14,233 nt of DNA from positions 1 through 14,233 of the forward strand of contig JBDSSS010000035.1 in the NCBI GenBank assembly GCA_039928615.1, read 5' to 3'. The translations under genes were made by a program, and so were the position numbers. Shown one piece after another: positions 7,360 through 14,012 of the stretch. Within the stretch, counting starts at the first letter, position 1, and each line of letters opens with the position of its first letter. The notes under the pieces were generated by a model. The model was given only the letters and a program-made list of their open reading frames with translations, had not been told where the DNA came from and made no database searches. This stretch comes from JBDSSS01 sp039928615 (GTDB lineage: Bacteria > Actinomycetota > Actinomycetes > Actinomycetales > Dermatophilaceae).

Positions 7360-7746
7360 TCACAGCCCGTCGGGGGCGTCGAACGTCGTCCCGGTGTCGA
7401 CCCGGTCGGACGCGGGCTGACCGCTCCATCCGAGCGTCATGGGTGCGCCTTGGCGCAAGCTCTCCGGCCGCATTGCGATGAATCGGTAGTGGGTGTCGTC
7501 GTCGGCAACGACCTCGGTGACGGGCTCGTCCCCGACGTAGAGGACGGGTGACAGGGCGCGCACGGGAATCGGTGCGTCGGTCTCGACGAGGAACTCGACG
7601 GTGCGGGGGAGCCGCGGCAAGGCGGACTCGAAGTTTCGTCGCTGCGGTGGCTCGAACGGGGTGAGCCGGGCCGTGACAGACACGGGGCGCGGCAGGCCGA
7701 ACCGTGGACGGGGGCGGCGCTCGCGGGCGCCGGGATCGCTGGTCAT
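7360..7746 (-). CDS. Unrecognised 128-aa protein, partner of the large hydrolase
   Basis: I do not recognise this protein. The N-terminal 20 residues are Arg/Pro-rich and probably disordered. From about residue 21 it alternates hydrophobic strands (SVTARLTPF, VEFLVETDAP, PVLYVGDEPV, HYRFIAM, PMTLGWSG) in a pattern suggesting an all-beta domain of about 90 residues. There is no signal peptide, membrane span or cysteine. The ATG at 7746 is chosen because a strong AGGAGG-type site (CTAGGAGGG) lies 6 bases upstream; a longer in-frame start would reach into the hydrolase gene with unlikely Cys/Ser-rich sequence. It follows the 842-aa hydrolase by 25 bases in the same direction, so it is almost certainly co-transcribed and may bind or regulate that enzyme (inference). 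Its stop abuts the hydrolase remnant. Confidence 0.7.
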   Translation of the reverse strand: MTSDPGARERRPRPRFGLPRPVSVTARLTPFEPPQRRNFESALPRLPRTVEFLVETDAPIPVRALSPVLYVGDEPVTEVVADDDTHYRFIAMRPESLRQGAPMTLGWSGQPASDRVDTGTTFDAPDGL

Positions 7747-7771
7747 GAGGACCCTCCTAGGACGTGCATGG

Positions 7772-10300
7772 TCAGGCTGGGACGAGTTGGAGGTCGTCGA
7801 ACGCGAGCGCGCGGTCGTCGCCGGTGGTGGGCCGGAGGTGGATCGCGACGATGCGGCCTGGATCCAGCCGGGTGCGGCGACCGATGCACCGCGGATCGAA
7901 GCGCAGGGTGGACAGCATGGTCTTGGACTGCCCCGGCCGCTCGAAGGGTCGTGGCACACCGCCGACGGACGCGGAGCCGATCCAACCGACAGTCCCGTTG
8001 ACGTCCTCGAGGCCGAGGTCGAAAGACACCCCGCTCTGGGCTATGCCGCCGTCGACGACCTCCGCGACGCGCACCCACACCTGTCGCTTGCGCAGGTCGA
8101 CGTCGCCGATCTCCGACCGGAAGTCGCCGACGCCTCCCCGCTCCTTCGAGAACATCACCATGCCGACGGTCTCACCGAAGAAGCTCGGGTTGAAGGCGCC
8201 ACCGACCTGACCGAACCGGTACTCGTCGGCCACGGCTCCGCCGCTGGCGGAGGTCGGCAGGCCGAGTGAGTTGGTGCCGATGCCGTTGCGGTCGTCGTGG
8301 TGGTCGACCGTGTCGCACTTCTCGACCCGGTAGGCGAGGTCGATCGCGTCGACGGGCACTCCCGTCGGCTTGGCAGTCCCGAGGAGGTAGGCCGAGGAGC
8401 TGTCGCCCAGCAAGGTGCTGCGGAAGAGGGCGCTGCCGTAGACGTCGAGGATCCGCTCGTGTGTCGAGCGTGCGAAGACGGGCGTCACGCCGTCGTCGAA
8501 GGCCCACTGCCGGTTGAAGAAGTTGTGGTTCGCACTGTGCACGTAGACCTGCGACGCATACGGCTCGGGCACCGACTGGTCGTAGAACTGGGCGCCGTTG
8601 TTGTCCACCACGTCACCGTCCGCCGCCGGCAGGATCGTCGCGAAGGCGTACCCCTTCGGCGTGATCGTCGGCATCCCCAGCCAGAAACGGAAGTTGGTCG
8701 GCGCGAGCGCGAGGACGGCGCGGATCGTCACGCCGATCGCCCCGATCACCGAGGGAAGTGTCACGACGGCGTCTCCGCCGCGGGAGTGGCCCATGAGTCC
8801 CAGTCTGACGAAGTCGATCCGATCCGAGAACACGTTCCCTGGTGTCGCGTCCAGCGTCTGGAAGTGCTTGATGGAGTCGATGATCAGGTCTGCGCGGTCC
8901 TCGATGTTCTGCACCCCGCCTCCGGCGCCGTTCAGCGCGTTGCAGTCGACGGAGACGGCGACGATGCCGGTCTTGGCGAGGCTCGCCTGGAAGTAGTCGT
9001 AGCCGAGGTAGCTGGGGTCGGCGGGCGAGTGGTTGCCGTGCGCCATGACGACGATCGGCACGCGGCCGAGCTTCGCCAGCCGCTCGTGGAACGGCTGGCC
9101 CTCACCGTCGTCGGCGGCCGGGTAGTACACGCTCCCCCTGACCGGGCCGTCCGCATACTCGATGTGTCCGACGGGGAAGAGGTCGAGCGCCGACGGGTCG
9201 CCCCCGATGGGCGCGTCCACGCACGCGACGGTCAGCTGGAGCGCGACGTGCGCGGGGCAGCTCGTCAGCGACTGCGTCACGTGCACGATGTCGCCGGCAG
9301 CGAGCGTCTGGGTCAGCATGACGACGGGCGCGGTGCCCGTCCCGACCTGGACCAGGTTGCGGAAGACCTCGATGGTCGCGCCGGGAGCGCTCGAGGTGAT
9401 CGTGATCGAGGTGTCACCGGCCTGCACCGGGCCGACAGTCGGCGCCGGCAACGCGGAGCACGGTTGCACCACAGTGCTTCCCGCTGGGCTGCCGGGGTCA
9501 CCGGCGCACAGCTCCTGGGTGGCCGAGAACGACTCGCCGGCGCTGACCGGGGTGACGCCGATCAGCAGGGACCCGCCCCAGCACCGATAGGTGCCGAGGG
9601 ATGTCCCGCCCCGTGCCACGGTGACCCGTCCGCCGTTGGCGATCGCACCGATGTGGATCTGCTCGGCGCCGTCGTAGACCGGGTCAAACGTGGGCGTTGG
9701 CAGGGGGTTAGGGCCCGGCGCGACGGTGAGCTCGACCGACGGCGGCGCCTCGTCCGTGCAGAGCTCGGTGTGGGCGCGCACACTCTGGCCCAGCGCGTAG
9801 AACGGGTTGACGTTGACGCCCTGCTGCGGGCTGCAGCCGTTGACGCGACCGACCTCGGCACCGTCGGCGGTGATCCACACATTGGCCCCACCGAGCAGGT
9901 TGCCGACCCCGGTCCGAGAACCGCACGTCCACACGGGCGCGGGGTTGATCTGCGGCCGAGGTGGCCCCGCCGGGTAGTCGACGGTGTGGTCGCGAACGAC
10001 GAGCGCCGGCGACCAGGCACTGGTGCGGCCGCCGGAATGCTGACGCACACGCACCTGCTCGCCCACGACGAGCGGGTTGGGCAACGTCACGCGCGCGCCC
10101 TGCGGCTCAGGGAAGCCAGCAGGCAGGCTGGCAGTGACTGTACCGTTCACCTCGACGTCCAGGGTCGCGTGCGGGACGAAGCCCCACACCGTGACGGCGG
10201 TTGCGCACTGGTAGAGCGGCCCCGCCAGCCACGGCGGCGACAGCAGCTCCCGGTCATGCTTCAGGTCGAGCCTGTCGAGCTCGACGATGTTGGCGTCCAT
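7772..10300 (-). CDS. Large alpha/beta hydrolase with N-terminal beta-sandwich repeats
   Basis: The 842-aa protein contains an alpha/beta-hydrolase core at about 370-640: HGN oxyanion motif (421-423), nucleophile elbow GHSRGG with Ser506, an acid in DGDVVDNN (Asp561/563/566) and His592 in SANHNFFN. This resembles the chlorophyllase/PET-hydrolase-like branch; an esterase or lipase activity is inferred, substrate unknown. Residues 25-360 look like four repeated beta-sandwich modules of 75-95 residues, each with a G-x-V-x-V strand and three ending in a turn with Cys near T-x-x-LC or TSC. Residues about 640-842 form a C-terminal beta-rich region (VWVRVAEVVDGG, AFDDLQLVPA) that may bind carbohydrate. 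No signal peptide or anchor is visible despite an extracellular-looking architecture. ATG 10300 is chosen for AAGGGG just upstream and a sensible N-terminus; an earlier start would run through the protease remnant opposite. It heads a two-gene operon. Confidence 0.85.
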   Translation of the reverse strand: MDANIVELDRLDLKHDRELLSPPWLAGPLYQCATAVTVWGFVPHATLDVEVNGTVTASLPAGFPEPQGARVTLPNPLVVGEQVRVRQHSGGRTSAWSPALVVRDHTVDYPAGPPRPQINPAPVWTCGSRTGVGNLLGGANVWITADGAEVGRVNGCSPQQGVNVNPFYALGQSVRAHTELCTDEAPPSVELTVAPGPNPLPTPTFDPVYDGAEQIHIGAIANGGRVTVARGGTSLGTYRCWGGSLLIGVTPVSAGESFSATQELCAGDPGSPAGSTVVQPCSALPAPTVGPVQAGDTSITITSSAPGATIEVFRNLVQVGTGTAPVVMLTQTLAAGDIVHVTQSLTSCPAHVALQLTVACVDAPIGGDPSALDLFPVGHIEYADGPVRGSVYYPAADDGEGQPFHERLAKLGRVPIVVMAHGNHSPADPSYLGYDYFQASLAKTGIVAVSVDCNALNGAGGGVQNIEDRADLIIDSIKHFQTLDATPGNVFSDRIDFVRLGLMGHSRGGDAVVTLPSVIGAIGVTIRAVLALAPTNFRFWLGMPTITPKGYAFATILPAADGDVVDNNGAQFYDQSVPEPYASQVYVHSANHNFFNRQWAFDDGVTPVFARSTHERILDVYGSALFRSTLLGDSSSAYLLGTAKPTGVPVDAIDLAYRVEKCDTVDHHDDRNGIGTNSLGLPTSASGGAVADEYRFGQVGGAFNPSFFGETVGMVMFSKERGGVGDFRSEIGDVDLRKRQVWVRVAEVVDGGIAQSGVSFDLGLEDVNGTVGWIGSASVGGVPRPFERPGQSKTMLSTLRFDPRCIGRRTRLDPGRIVAIHLRPTTGDDRALAFDDLQLVPA

Positions 10301-10360
10301 AACTGCCCCTTCGCTGGCATTCACCGGATGAAGCACAGAGGCGCGTGGCAGCGTCTCTGA

Positions 10361-10639
10361 TACACGGCAGGTGGCCAGCCCGCGGGGTCTGATCAGCACT
10401 GGGTGAGCGGCACGGTCTATCTCGACGGGCCCCAGTTCCGTGAGCTCCTCCAGAGGGTGGATGGCTGGGCCGACGCCCGCGCGATCGTCATGCACGAGTG
10501 AGGCCATCTCGTTGGCCTCGCCCACGTCCCCTCGAAAGAACAGCTCATGTTCGAGAGCAACCTCGGCCAGAAGTCATTCGGTCCCGGCGACCTGGAAGGC
10601 CTCAGGCGGCTCGACCTCGGCGCGTGTTTCACCAGCTAG
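10361..10639 (+). pseudogene. Matrixin-like zinc metalloprotease remnant (C-terminal part)
   Basis: The frame running 10361-10639 reads VSGTVYLDGPQFRELL, then ADARAIVMHE, then a TGA at 10499-10501, then GHLVGLAHVPSKEQLMF and FGPGDLEGLRRLDLGACF before TAG 10637-10639. With one residue in place of the stop this is HE-x-GHLVGLAH, the HExxHxxGxxH zinc motif of metzincins, followed by a plausible Met-turn (QLMF, ATG 10547) and the D-x-x-G-L helix that closes matrixin domains. The N-terminal half of the catalytic domain and any signal peptide are missing: the frame is closed at 10358-10360 and upstream is the start of the divergent hydrolase operon. A 32-aa peptide from GTG 10403 to the TGA could still be made but would lack the zinc site. 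Interpretation as a truncated pseudogene is firm in pattern; a recoded TGA is unlikely. Confidence 0.75.
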
Positions 10640-10949
10640 ACCGCCACTCCCGGTGGCAGCCTGGAACCTGAACAGCGAGACGAGTGCCCGGTTGACGCTG
10701 GTATGACGCTGGTGAAGTCCGTGGGTTCCGGCCAGTTCAGCAGCGGCACAGATCGAGTACGCCGAGCCCTTCCCGCCGGTGCCGAGTCCGGGCATTCACC
10801 GCCCGGACTCGGCGTGTGCGCCCTCTCGTGTCAGGTCGAGAGGCATCGTCGTCGGAGCTACGGCACGACTGGCGTACCCGTTGATCGATCCGCGTGCGGG
10901 CCACCAGAGTGGGACTCCGGGCGGCGCCCGTCGATAGGTCGCCGGATGA
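10640..10949. other. Intergenic stretch with one strong hairpin, no gene seen
   Basis: Between the protease remnant and the SDR stop I find no convincing coding pattern on either strand. A 73-codon minus-strand frame (10574-10795) and an 87-codon plus-strand frame (10703-10966) are open, but both lack recognisable motifs and the first overlaps the protease remnant. The only distinct structure is the hairpin at 10781-10813. The DNA may be the decayed remains of the region once linking these genes. Confidence 0.6.
10781..10813. terminator. Perfect 13-bp hairpin between convergent units
   Basis: GCCGAGTCCGGGC (10781-10793) and its exact complement GCCCGGACTCGGC (10801-10813) flank a 7-base loop. 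It stands between the plus-strand protease remnant and the minus-strand SDR gene, so it can act for both directions. It lacks a U tract on either side; U-poor terminators are usual in high-GC actinobacteria, but a protein-binding site is an alternative. Confidence 0.65.
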
Positions 10950-11705
10950 TCAGCGGGTCGAGGTGATTCCTCCGTCGACGGCGATCTCGGCTCCGTGCAG
11001 GTAGGCCGAGTCGGGAGAGAGCACCCAGGCGACCGAGGCGGCGATCTCCTCGGGTGTGCCGGGGCGTCCGGCAGGCGTCGGGGCCGTCATCTGGGCGATC
11101 ACGTCGTCATCGGCTGAGTTGATCGGGGTGCGGGTGGCGCCGGGGGACACGGTGTTGACGCGCACCCCGCTGGGTCCGAACTCCGCGGCCCAGCTGCGTG
11201 CCAGCTGGATCTCGGCTGCCTTGGTCGCCGAGTAGAGACCGACGAACGCGTGGCCCACGTGAGCCATCCATGACCCGATGACGACGATGGCGCCCGTGCC
11301 GCGGGCGGCCATGGGTGGGGCGAGCACGGCGGTCAAGACGTGGGGTGCGCGCACGTTGACGGCGAGCGTGGCCTCGAGGTCGGCGTCGGTGAGCGAGAGC
11401 GTGTCGACCGCCGGGCACAGCGCGGCGTTGTGCACCACGGCGTCGAGCCGGCCGCCGGCAGCCTCGGTCGCGACCGCGGCAAAGGCCCGCAGCTGATCCG
11501 GGCTGGCGGTCAGGTCGGAGGAGACGAAGACCGCGGAGCCCCCGTCCGAGGTGATGTCGCCGACGACGGAGGCGCCGCGGGCCTGGTTGCGCCCGGTGAC
11601 CACGACGTGCCAGCCGGCGGCTGCGAGAGTGCGTGCGGTAGCTGCGCCGATGCCGCTCGTAGAACCGGTGACGAGGACAGTGCGTGTGGTGGTGGAGAGG
11701 GTCAT
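10950..11705 (-). CDS. Classical short-chain dehydrogenase/reductase
   Basis: The 251-aa protein is a classical SDR, an NAD(P)-dependent oxidoreductase of about the standard 250-residue length. It shows the cofactor glycine motif TGSTSGIG (13-20), HNAA (92-95, in place of the common NNAG), Asn117, catalytic Ser145, and Tyr158-x-x-x-Lys162 (YSATK), followed by the SPGATRTPIN loop (187-196) and a C-terminal VDGGITSTR. Arg39-Asn40 after the second strand favours NADP(H), by family rule. Substrate unknown. ATG 11705 is preferred: 7 bases upstream lies TCGACT and, 17 bases beyond that, TTGTCC, a possible promoter with no leader. The gene is divergent from an XRE/MmyB-type regulator across a palindrome-bearing spacer, a neighbourhood common for this regulator class, so it is probably that regulator's target. 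Confidence 0.92.
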   Translation of the reverse strand: MTLSTTTRTVLVTGSTSGIGAATARTLAAAGWHVVVTGRNQARGASVVGDITSDGGSAVFVSSDLTASPDQLRAFAAVATEAAGGRLDAVVHNAALCPAVDTLSLTDADLEATLAVNVRAPHVLTAVLAPPMAARGTGAIVVIGSWMAHVGHAFVGLYSATKAAEIQLARSWAAEFGPSGVRVNTVSPGATRTPINSADDDVIAQMTAPTPAGRPGTPEEIAASVAWVLSPDSAYLHGAEIAVDGGITSTR

Positions 11706-11735
11706 GAGCCCCAGTCGACAGGTCCGCGGTCGGCG

Positions 11736-11741
11736 GGACAA
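11736..11741 (-). promoter_or_regulatory. Putative -35 box of the SDR promoter
   Basis: On the minus strand TTGTCC is followed after exactly 17 bases by TCGACT (11713-11718), and 7 bases later by the SDR ATG. The -35 is good, the -10 is poor. The palindromic operator lies 9 bases upstream of this box, a position where a bound regulator could hinder or help polymerase. Confidence 0.35.
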
Positions 11742-11750
11742 GGACGAGCT

Positions 11751-11777
11751 GTGCCTAGGCACGACGTGCCCAGGCTG
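11751..11777. promoter_or_regulatory. Candidate operator: palindrome plus degenerate tandem copy
   Basis: GTGCCTAGGCAC (11751-11762) is a perfect 12-bp palindrome. A second box GTGCCCAGGCTG (11766-11777) matches it at 9 of 12 positions after a GAC spacer, giving a 15-bp repeat period. The half-site GTGCC/GGCAC thus alternates three and a half times. It sits in the divergent spacer of the SDR and XRE genes; box 2 overlaps the expected -35 region of the regulator's promoter, which suggests autoregulation. Binding by the neighbouring regulator is inference from position and symmetry. Confidence 0.65.
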
Positions 11778-11794
11778 ACGACGCCCCCGCCGCC

Positions 11795-11800
11795 TACGCT
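11795..11800 (+). promoter_or_regulatory. Putative leaderless -10 box of the XRE regulator gene
   Basis: TACGCT matches TANNNT and is followed by 7 bases before ATG 11808. There is no purine-rich ribosome binding site in between, so a leaderless transcript is likely. A 17-base spacing places the -35 region on the second operator box. Confidence 0.45.
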
Positions 11801-11807
11801 CGTGAGC

Positions 11808-12671
11808 ATGCCGACCGATCGTTCGCCGCTGAGCGCCTTCCTGCGGTCCCGCCGCGACCGACTCACCCCGGCGATGGCCGGGATCAAACCGTTCCCCGGA
11901 GCGCGTCGGGTGCCAGGTCTGCGCAAGGAGGAGCTGGCGGTCCTCGCCGGGCTGAGCCCCGACCACTACAGCCGTCTGGAGCAGGGCCGGCAGCAGACCG
12001 TCACCGATGACGTGGTGGAGGCGCTCTCGCGTGCTCTGCAGCTGGACGACGTCGAGGCTGAGCACCTGCGCAACCTTGCCGCGCCGATCGCCAGGCGGCG
12101 GCGAGCTGCGCCTGACCTGCCGGCCCGTGCCGACGCCGGGATGCTCAGGCTGATGGATGTGCTCGACCATGTCCCGGCACTGCTGCTCGGGCGCCGCTCA
12201 GAGGTCCTGGCCAGCAATCGTCTACTGCGCGAGGTCCTTGGCTGGCCGGCAGAACCCGGATCCTCGTTCGTGCGGTGGTTGTTCCTCGATCCCGCCGCCC
12301 GCCAGCGGATCACGAACTGGGCGGACTTCGCTGCGTCCGCCGTGGGAGCTCTGCGCTACGAGGTCGGACGCCGCCCGGACGACCGGCATCTCGCCGCCTT
12401 GGTTGACGAGCTGCGCCACGGCGACCCGGACGTCGAGCGTTGGTGGAACGACCACCAGGTCACCTTCCGAACCTCGCTGACCAAGCACGTCACCCATGCG
12501 GTAGCCGGGCACCTCAGTTTTGATATCGAGTCGGTCATCGGGCCCAACGACCCGGATCAGCGCCTCGTGGTCTACACCGTCGAGCCCGACTCACCCACCG
12601 CCCGGGTACTGCCTCTGCTGGCCAACTGGGCGACGGCTCCGGCGGGCAAGAGGCCCGTGAGCCGGCACTGA
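11808..12671 (+). CDS. XRE-family regulator with MmyB-like ligand-binding domain
   Basis: The 287-aa protein is a one-component regulator. Residues about 8-90 form an XRE helix-turn-helix (LSAFLRSRRDRL, then PGLRKEELAVLAGLS and YSRLEQGRQQ as recognition region). Residues about 108-275 match the MmyB-like PAS-related domain: LDHVPALLLGRRSEVLASNR, FLDPAARQRITNW, RRPDDRHLAALVDELRHGDPDVERWW and the closing VYTVEPDSPTARVLPLLANW. Structural work on this family (MltR/MmyB-like) reported a fatty-acid-like ligand; whether that applies here is unknown. Such regulators are often divergent from SDR or other oxidoreductase genes, as here. ATG 11808 lies 7 bases after a -10 box; longer in-frame starts run antisense through the SDR gene and are rejected. 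Likely self-regulating through the palindromes at 11751-11777. Confidence 0.92.
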   Translation: MPTDRSPLSAFLRSRRDRLTPAMAGIKPFPGARRVPGLRKEELAVLAGLSPDHYSRLEQGRQQTVTDDVVEALSRALQLDDVEAEHLRNLAAPIARRRRAAPDLPARADAGMLRLMDVLDHVPALLLGRRSEVLASNRLLREVLGWPAEPGSSFVRWLFLDPAARQRITNWADFAASAVGALRYEVGRRPDDRHLAALVDELRHGDPDVERWWNDHQVTFRTSLTKHVTHAVAGHLSFDIESVIGPNDPDQRLVVYTVEPDSPTARVLPLLANWATAPAGKRPVSRH

Positions 12672-12956
12672 GGACGGCCCGAGATCCGCCCGATTCCCAT
12701 AGGAGGTCTTGCGGGACGTCCAGCCAGGGTGGCGGCGGCATCTTCACCAACACGCCGGGTACATATGAGCCCAAAGCCGATTCCCGTATGACCCACCCGG
12801 GAGAGAGCGCGATGAAGGTTACGGGTGATGGCCGGACATGGGCGGAGTCAGGCATCTCGCCGTCGGACTCGTCTCGTCCGCGCCCACATCAAGCATGAGC
12901 GGGTGAGTGGAACGGCCGCACTCGCGGCGGAGTTGACGATGGTGTCGCACCGCGAA
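12672..12956. other. Intergenic region, no supported gene
   Basis: This 285-base stretch lies between the regulator stop and the recombinase stop (convergent). Open frames exist on both strands, including a 106-codon minus-strand frame (12535-12855) that runs into the regulator gene, but none has a ribosome binding site plus a recognisable motif. Its only notable element is the repeat at 12905-12932. It may be the flank of an inserted element. Confidence 0.5.
12905..12932 (+). repeat. Left flanking repeat of the recombinase gene
   Basis: The unit contains ACGGCCGC, a 2-base gap (AC), then TCGCGGCG, preceded by GAGTG. GCCGC and GCGGC can pair as a 5-bp stem, and GAGTG can alternatively pair with CACTC inside the unit. 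It resembles the right repeat at 13984-14012 in the same orientation and lies 24 bases beyond the recombinase stop. It could be half of an attachment site, or a terminator. Confidence 0.4.
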
Positions 12957-13871
12957 TCAGACGCCAGCGACGTATGCGGTGAGGAAGTGGACGCCGTGTC
13001 GGTCGAGGTTGCCTCGAGCGCGGTCGTAGTGCTCGGTCGTGCGTGGGTCGGCGTGTCGGGCGAGGATCTGGGCGTCGCGCAGGGGCACGCCGGCGTCGAG
13101 GGCGTTGGTGATGGCGGCGTGCCGCAGCGAGTGGGGGCTGATGTGCCGCGGGATCCCCGCGGTCCTCGCGATGCGGGTGACCATCCGATAGACGTCGCGT
13201 CGGTCGATCGGCTTTCCCGAGACTGGCCGTAGGACGAGCGGCCCGGAGGCTCGTTGGCCGCGGCAGGCCTCGAGCGCTCGGAGGACGGGGACGGTCACGG
13301 GCATGGTGGCGGGCTTGTTGCCCTTGCCGACCAGGTGCAGAACGCGGTGCCCGCGGAGGGTGTCGGCGTAGTCCTCGATCCGCACCGCCGCGGCTTCTGA
13401 GGCGCGCAGAGCGTTGATGCCGAGCAGGTAGGCGAGGGCGCCGTGGTGGACGGTGAGGGTCTGGGCGACTTGGAGGAAACGGATGAGCTCGAGCCGGTCG
13501 AGGCCCTGGGTGCGCGACTCGTCGCGGTGGATCTTGGGCAGCCGGGCGTAGACGGCGGGGTCGGCGGTGATGAGGCCGTCGATGTGGGCGAAGCGAAAGT
13601 AGCCGCGGACGGCGTGCATCATCGTGTTGACGGAGGAGTCCATGAGCCCGCGGTCCCCGAGGCCGCGGATGTAGAGCTCGACGTGGGCTCGTTGGATACC
13701 GGTCAGGGCCTCGAGCCCGTTGCGTTCACACCAGGCGAACCACTCCCGCAGCTGGAAGGCGTAGAGAGTGTGGGTGCGCCCGGAGTAGCGGGCCAGATAG
13801 GAGACCGCTGCCAGCTGTGCCGTCGACATCGTCGCGGGCTGGAACGGCAGAAGAGTGATCGGAGCGGACAT
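12957..13871 (-). CDS. Tyrosine recombinase/integrase, complete
   Basis: The 304-aa protein is a tyrosine site-specific recombinase. Residues about 15-100 form the SAM-like core-binding domain (YSGRTHTLYAFQLREWFAWC). The catalytic domain keeps the full set: Arg156 in GINALRASE, Lys183 (or Lys186) in VGKGNK, His247-x-x-Arg250 in PHSLRHAAIT, His273 in ILARHADPRTT and nucleophile Tyr282 in EHYDR. ARHADP replaces the commoner LGHxDP. The size fits XerC-like and small-element integrases; the close match to the consensus suggests an active enzyme. ATG 13871 is chosen because GAGGTGA lies 5 bases upstream; the longer in-frame extension to 14093 is Arg/Pro/Cys-rich and would run through the right repeat. 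No excisionase, replication or cargo gene is beside it. It may be a solitary mobile element or the edge of an island continuing rightward. Confidence 0.93.
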   Translation of the reverse strand: MSAPITLLPFQPATMSTAQLAAVSYLARYSGRTHTLYAFQLREWFAWCERNGLEALTGIQRAHVELYIRGLGDRGLMDSSVNTMMHAVRGYFRFAHIDGLITADPAVYARLPKIHRDESRTQGLDRLELIRFLQVAQTLTVHHGALAYLLGINALRASEAAAVRIEDYADTLRGHRVLHLVGKGNKPATMPVTVPVLRALEACRGQRASGPLVLRPVSGKPIDRRDVYRMVTRIARTAGIPRHISPHSLRHAAITNALDAGVPLRDAQILARHADPRTTEHYDRARGNLDRHGVHFLTAYVAGV

Positions 13872-13950
13872 GGAGTCACCTCGCGCGGTGACCGACTGCG
13901 GGACCCGACCCCGCTCGCCGCGAGGCGCGGCCGGGCACCTGGACCCATCG

Positions 13951-13956
13951 ACGCTA
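13951..13956 (-). promoter_or_regulatory. Possible -10 box of the recombinase gene
   Basis: On the minus strand TAGCGT fits TANNNT and lies about 80 bases before ATG 13871. No good -35 accompanies it, so it is only a candidate. Confidence 0.2.
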
Positions 13957-13983
13957 GACCCGTTCTCGCGTCGGCAGGCGGCG

Positions 13984-14012
13984 GAGTGACACGGCCGCTT
14001 CGCGGCGAAAAG
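13984..14012 (+). repeat. Right flanking repeat of the recombinase gene
   Basis: The unit shares GAGTG, ACGGCCGC and TCGCGGCG with the left repeat at 12905-12932, but only one base (T) separates the two 8-base blocks here rather than two. GCCGC-TTC-GCGGC forms a tight 5-bp hairpin. It lies about 110 bases upstream of the recombinase start. The differing spacer argues against a simple identical attL/attR core. Confidence 0.4.

Noticed and set aside
8297..10360. 687-codon plus-strand open frame opposite the large hydrolase
   Set aside because: Composition is typical of an antisense shadow, without motifs; the minus-strand frame has a full hydrolase triad and a ribosome binding site.
10403..10501. 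32-codon small gene starting at GTG 10403
   Set aside because: The frame continues beyond its stop into the rest of a zinc-protease motif, so it is better read as part of a pseudogene than as a small protein gene.
10499..10501. Recoded TGA (selenocysteine or readthrough) in the HExxH motif
   Set aside because: The position is not a catalytic residue, the protein lacks its N-terminal half, and no convincing downstream recoding hairpin was seen.
10301..10525. N-terminal extension of the large hydrolase
   Set aside because: It would lie antisense to the metalloprotease remnant, and ATG 10300 has its own ribosome binding site.
12825..13232. 135-codon plus-strand frame overlapping the recombinase
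   Set aside because: Most of it is antisense to conserved catalytic segments of the recombinase, and its own start lacks a ribosome binding site.
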